Shown piece by piece: positions 61,652 through 64,000 of a stretch of 64,000 nucleotides of DNA (position 1 is the first letter of the stretch; each line of letters starts with the position of its first letter). The translations under genes were made by a program, and so were the position numbers. This stretch comes from Paraflavitalea soli (GTDB lineage Bacteria > Bacteroidota > Bacteroidia > Chitinophagales > Chitinophagaceae), in the NCBI RefSeq assembly GCF_003555545.1, contig NZ_CP032157.1:2174546-2238545 (forward strand), in the 5' to 3' direction. Below the pieces are notes generated by a model. The model was given only the letters and a program-made list of their open reading frames with translations. It had not been told where the DNA came from and did no database searches.

Positions 61652-61926
61652 GGCGGGGAAAAAAGAAATCCACGTAATTTTTTTGGGAAAGAAGTATTTA
61701 GTACCTTTTCTTCGCCTTTGCACCGTATTGACAGACCCATAGCAACGTTTCTACACTGACTAACCCTTTTATCAGAAAAGCATCGTGTCACTTACCTGTT
61801 GTTCACAACGCAGCAGTAACCCGGCCCGGAATTTACGGGCACCCGGTAACCGTAGGCTCTGAAATGGATTGAACAAGTTTATGCAGGTTTGAAGTAGCAT
61901 CAGATCCGCATTACAAAAACCCTATT
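61652..61926. other. Rest of the intergenic region before the kinase gene
   Basis: The tag-kinase gap is 347 bp with divergent genes. CGCCTTTGCACC at 61714-61725 is a weak candidate for the kinase promoter (it lacks the TA of TAnnTTTG). No repeat block, hairpin or coding frame is seen. Confidence 0.35.
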
Positions 61927-63366
61927 ATGATCACGTCAACACATCCTTTGAACATATTGGTGGTAGAGGATAATCCCAGTGACTATTTTTTATTCACAGA
62001 ATACCTTCGGTTAACCGGTTTACCCATCCGTGAATTACACCATGCAGAAAAACTACAAGAGGCACTGGAAATAGTGCAGGATGAAAGCCCCGACCTTATT
62101 TTCCTGGATCTTACCCTGCCCGATAGTGAAGGCATCCACTCTTTTGCCCGGATCAATGATCAGGCGCCCCATATCTCCATTATTGTGCTTTCCGGCCTTT
62201 CAGATACACAGGTAGCCCTGAATACCATCGTGATGGGCGCACAGGATTACCTGCTGAAAGGGGAATTTGATGAGAAACTCCTGGCCAAATCCATTCAATA
62301 CAGCATCGAACGCAAGAAGATCCTGCAGAAAGTAGTGGAGAACTATGAGCGGTACAATACCCTGATCAAAGCAACCAATGATACCATCTGGGACTGGGAC
62401 CTGCGCACCAATGAAATATTGTGGAATGAGGGGATCACCAATATTTTTGGCTTCAAACCCGTAGATGTGCAAAATACCATCGAATGGCACAATCAAAAGA
62501 TACATCCTGACGACCGGGAACGGGTATTACAGAAAATAGACCAGTGCATCCACGAAGGCAAAGAGCAATGGCAGGAGGAATACCGCTACCTGTCGGCCGC
62601 CGGCACCTACCGTTTTGTCTATGACCGGGGATATATCCTGCGCAATGACCAGCGCAAACCTTACCGGGTGATCGGCGCCATGATGGATATTACCGAAAGA
62701 AAGAAGATGCAGGAAGAACTGCTGCGCAGCCAGATAGAGACCCAAAAACTGATCACACAGATCACCATCCAAACCCAGGAGCAGGAAAGAAGAGAGATCG
62801 GCCGGGAGCTGCATGACAATATCAACCAGATACTGGCCACAGCAAAACTGTGTGTGGACATGGCCATGAATGATGAGGATATCCGCAAGGAACTGCTGCA
62901 CAAGAGCTATGATAATATATCCAAAGCCATTAATGAAATAAGGTCCTTATCGAAAAACCTGGTGCCGCCCTCCCTGGGCGATATAGGACTGAAGGAAGCC
63001 CTGCTGGAAATGATCGAGAACATGACCGTATCACCGGAACTGCATATCCGCATCAAGGCCAATGATCAGCATATAGAGACCCTCTCCAATAATAAAAAGC
63101 TGATCCTTTACCGCATTGTACAGGAACAAATGAACAATATTGTAAAGCACGCCCGTGCTACACATGCAGATATTGAACTAAAGACTTCCCGTAAAAAAGC
63201 CCACCTCGTGATCAAAGACAATGGGGTTGGATTTGATCCCAGGCAAAAAGCCAAAGGTATTGGCCTGAACAATATTGTGAGCAGGGTTGAAATGCAGAAT
63301 GGTAATATGGAGATCATCAGCAGCAACGGGCAGGGCTGTGTACTGAAAGTGGATATCCCTCTCTAG
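61927..63366 (+). CDS. Receiver-PAS-histidine kinase (HisKA_3 type), soluble
   Basis: A 479-residue protein without membrane helices. The N-terminal receiver (8-128) has VVEDNPSDY and the phospho-acceptor in LIFLDLTLPDSEG. The PAS/PAC domain (about 143-262) includes IWDWDLRTNEILWNEGITNI and VIGAMMDITERKK. The HisKA_3 dimerisation region reads ERREIGRELHDNINQILATA with the phosphorylated His in ELHDN, and the ATPase part has QEQMNNIVKHAR, IKDNGVGFDP and KGIGLNNIVSRVEM. It probably relays a signal from another kinase via the receiver to a NarL-type regulator that is not in the window. Confidence 0.94.
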   Translation: MITSTHPLNILVVEDNPSDYFLFTEYLRLTGLPIRELHHAEKLQEALEIVQDESPDLIFLDLTLPDSEGIHSFARINDQAPHISIIVLSGLSDTQVALNTIVMGAQDYLLKGEFDEKLLAKSIQYSIERKKILQKVVENYERYNTLIKATNDTIWDWDLRTNEILWNEGITNIFGFKPVDVQNTIEWHNQKIHPDDRERVLQKIDQCIHEGKEQWQEEYRYLSAAGTYRFVYDRGYILRNDQRKPYRVIGAMMDITERKKMQEELLRSQIETQKLITQITIQTQEQERREIGRELHDNINQILATAKLCVDMAMNDEDIRKELLHKSYDNISKAINEIRSLSKNLVPPSLGDIGLKEALLEMIENMTVSPELHIRIKANDQHIETLSNNKKLILYRIVQEQMNNIVKHARATHADIELKTSRKKAHLVIKDNGVGFDPRQKAKGIGLNNIVSRVEMQNGNMEIISSNGQGCVLKVDIPL

Positions 63367-63377
63367 AAGTCCGGAAG

Positions 63378-63809
63378 TTACGACTCCTGCCATCCAAAAT
63401 GCTCTTCTAATATACCCATAATGATATCCTGGGTGAGCGGTTTATTGCGGTAACTGGAGATATAGCCGATCCTGCTGGCTTTCGATTCATCTTCGGGATT
63501 AAAGGAAGTAGTAAGCATGACCACTATGATCGATGCTTTTTGCTCCGGAGACAGCCTGGCATACCGCTCCAGGAACTCCCAGCCATCCATAGCGGGCATA
63601 TTGATATCCAGGAATATCAATTCCGGCGTAGGCGGCTTACCGCCAGCAGCCCCCTGTTGCTTACCTGCCAGGTATTCCAGTGCTTCGAGAGCACTCTGTG
63701 TTACTTTTACCTCGTTCACACAGCCGGTTTCCTCAATGATCATCTTATTGAGGAAATTAGTGGGCTCATCGTCATCAATGAGCAACACACAATCTAATTT
63801 TCTTTTCAT
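63378..63809 (-). CDS. Single-domain response regulator
   Basis: A 143-residue receiver with no output domain: LLIDDDEPTNFLNK (acidic pocket), ELIFLDINMPAMDGWEF (phospho-acceptor), VVMLTTSFNPEDE and SYRNKPL (conserved Lys). A GKQQGAAGGKPPTPE insertion lengthens the loop before the phosphorylation strand. CheY-like proteins of this design are frequent in Bacteroidota phosphorelays. It begins 4 bp after the kinase gene on the same strand, which suggests direct phosphotransfer, and it converges on the receiver-PAS kinase. Confidence 0.92.
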   Translation of the reverse strand: MKRKLDCVLLIDDDEPTNFLNKMIIEETGCVNEVKVTQSALEALEYLAGKQQGAAGGKPPTPELIFLDINMPAMDGWEFLERYARLSPEQKASIIVVMLTTSFNPEDESKASRIGYISSYRNKPLTQDIIMGILEEHFGWQES

Positions 63810-63813
63810 TTTA

Positions 63814-64000
63814 TCACTGCATTTCAGAAATGGTAAAGAAAAACGTGCTCCCTACGCCGGGCTCAGACTTCACCCATATCCTTCCTCCATGTAGTTCCAC
63901 TATCTTTTTACAATGCGCCAGGCCGATGCCCGATCCTTCATAATCCGTACGGTTATGTAAACGCTGAAAGATCACAAATATGCGATCCAGGTATTGCGCT
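63814..64000 (-). CDS. Histidine kinase, C-terminal end only (runs off the window)
   Basis: The last 62 codons of a minus-strand gene ending at TGA 63816-63814. The frame reads [20 protein letters not shown], then [20 protein letters not shown] and [12 protein letters not shown]. This is the G2 box and end of a HATPase_c domain of the phytochrome-like/PAS kinase group. It lies 4 bp upstream of the single-domain regulator and forms a pair with it. The sensor part is outside the window. Confidence 0.9.
   Translation of the reverse strand, partial: AQYLDRIFVIFQRLHNRTDYEGSGIGLAHCKKIVELHGGRIWVKSEPGVGSTFFFTISEMQ

Noticed and set aside
61402-61791. 129-residue minus-strand frame overlapping the start of tag
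   Set aside because: Out of frame with tag and largely within its coding sequence and promoter; a shadow.

Overview
The window looks like a chromosomal piece of a member of the Bacteroidota, most probably a Chitinophagaceae-type bacterium. The signs are two SusC/SusD pairs, many lipoproteins with a Bacteroidota-style lipobox, TAnnTTTG promoter elements of the Bacteroidota type, and typical lineage proteins (DUF2723 membrane protein, VWA/AAA pair, DUF4959/DUF5000 and DUF4998 lipoproteins, DUF4258). The genus assignment is inference. I saw no rRNA, tRNA, CRISPR array, transposase or replication origin.

Layout. (1) 1-9160, minus strand: a sugar-uptake locus with a GntR/UTRA regulator, SusC, SusD, a tandem hairpin array, a two-domain class I phosphomannose-isomerase-like protein, a sugar-porter MFS transporter and a lipoprotein cut by the window edge. 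The 12-mer TGTTCGTACATA occurs upstream of the regulator, upstream of susC and just upstream of the transporter, and is a good candidate for the GntR operator. (2) 9266-18538: an AT-rich block carrying a TetR regulator, a thioredoxin-reductase-like flavoprotein, an SDR and a complete RND efflux operon with its own TetR repressor. A palindrome TTGAACACTGTTCAA lies in the promoter of that repressor and again, with one mismatch, before the efflux genes. Fragments of HxlR and AraC regulators lie at the two edges, as if the block was inserted. (3) 18845-21465: a short orphan sigma-70 region 4 protein and an OmpR-type two-component system. (4) 21670-33124, plus strand: a fucoside polysaccharide-utilisation locus with two different GH29 alpha-L-fucosidases, SusC, SusD and two surface lipoproteins with discoidin-like C-termini.

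(5) 33202-39877: mostly minus-strand small genes (membrane protein, DUF4440, alpha-CTD-like zinc protein, DHFR-like reductase, two GNATs, zinc-ribbon membrane protein, hypotheticals) with traces of a local duplication. (6) 40057-44038: a small membrane protein, a TPR histidine kinase with its LuxR-type response regulator, and a surface protein. (7) 44334-53158, plus strand: SDR, four-helix-bundle protein, SAM hydroxide adenosyltransferase, DUF2723 glycosyltransferase-like protein, and a VWA/AAA pair. (8) 53238-61579: housekeeping genes murB, priA, an acyltransferase, DUF4258, mtaB, a YCII-like protein, a YdcF-like protein and tag. (9) 61927-64000: a receiver-PAS-histidine kinase facing a response regulator and the end of another kinase.

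The most unusual signal is non-coding. At least eleven intergenic regions between 28.7 and 61 kb carry imperfect tandem heptamers (period 7). The heptamer differs from place to place but the architecture is constant: often an inverted pair around a 30-110 bp body, with one side ending in a conserved GTTGCTGCCGC-like core. A second family, hairpins with a GGGTCGCCC/GGGCGGCTC core, appears only at junctions inside the two Sus loci, once as a 63-bp tandem array of four copies.
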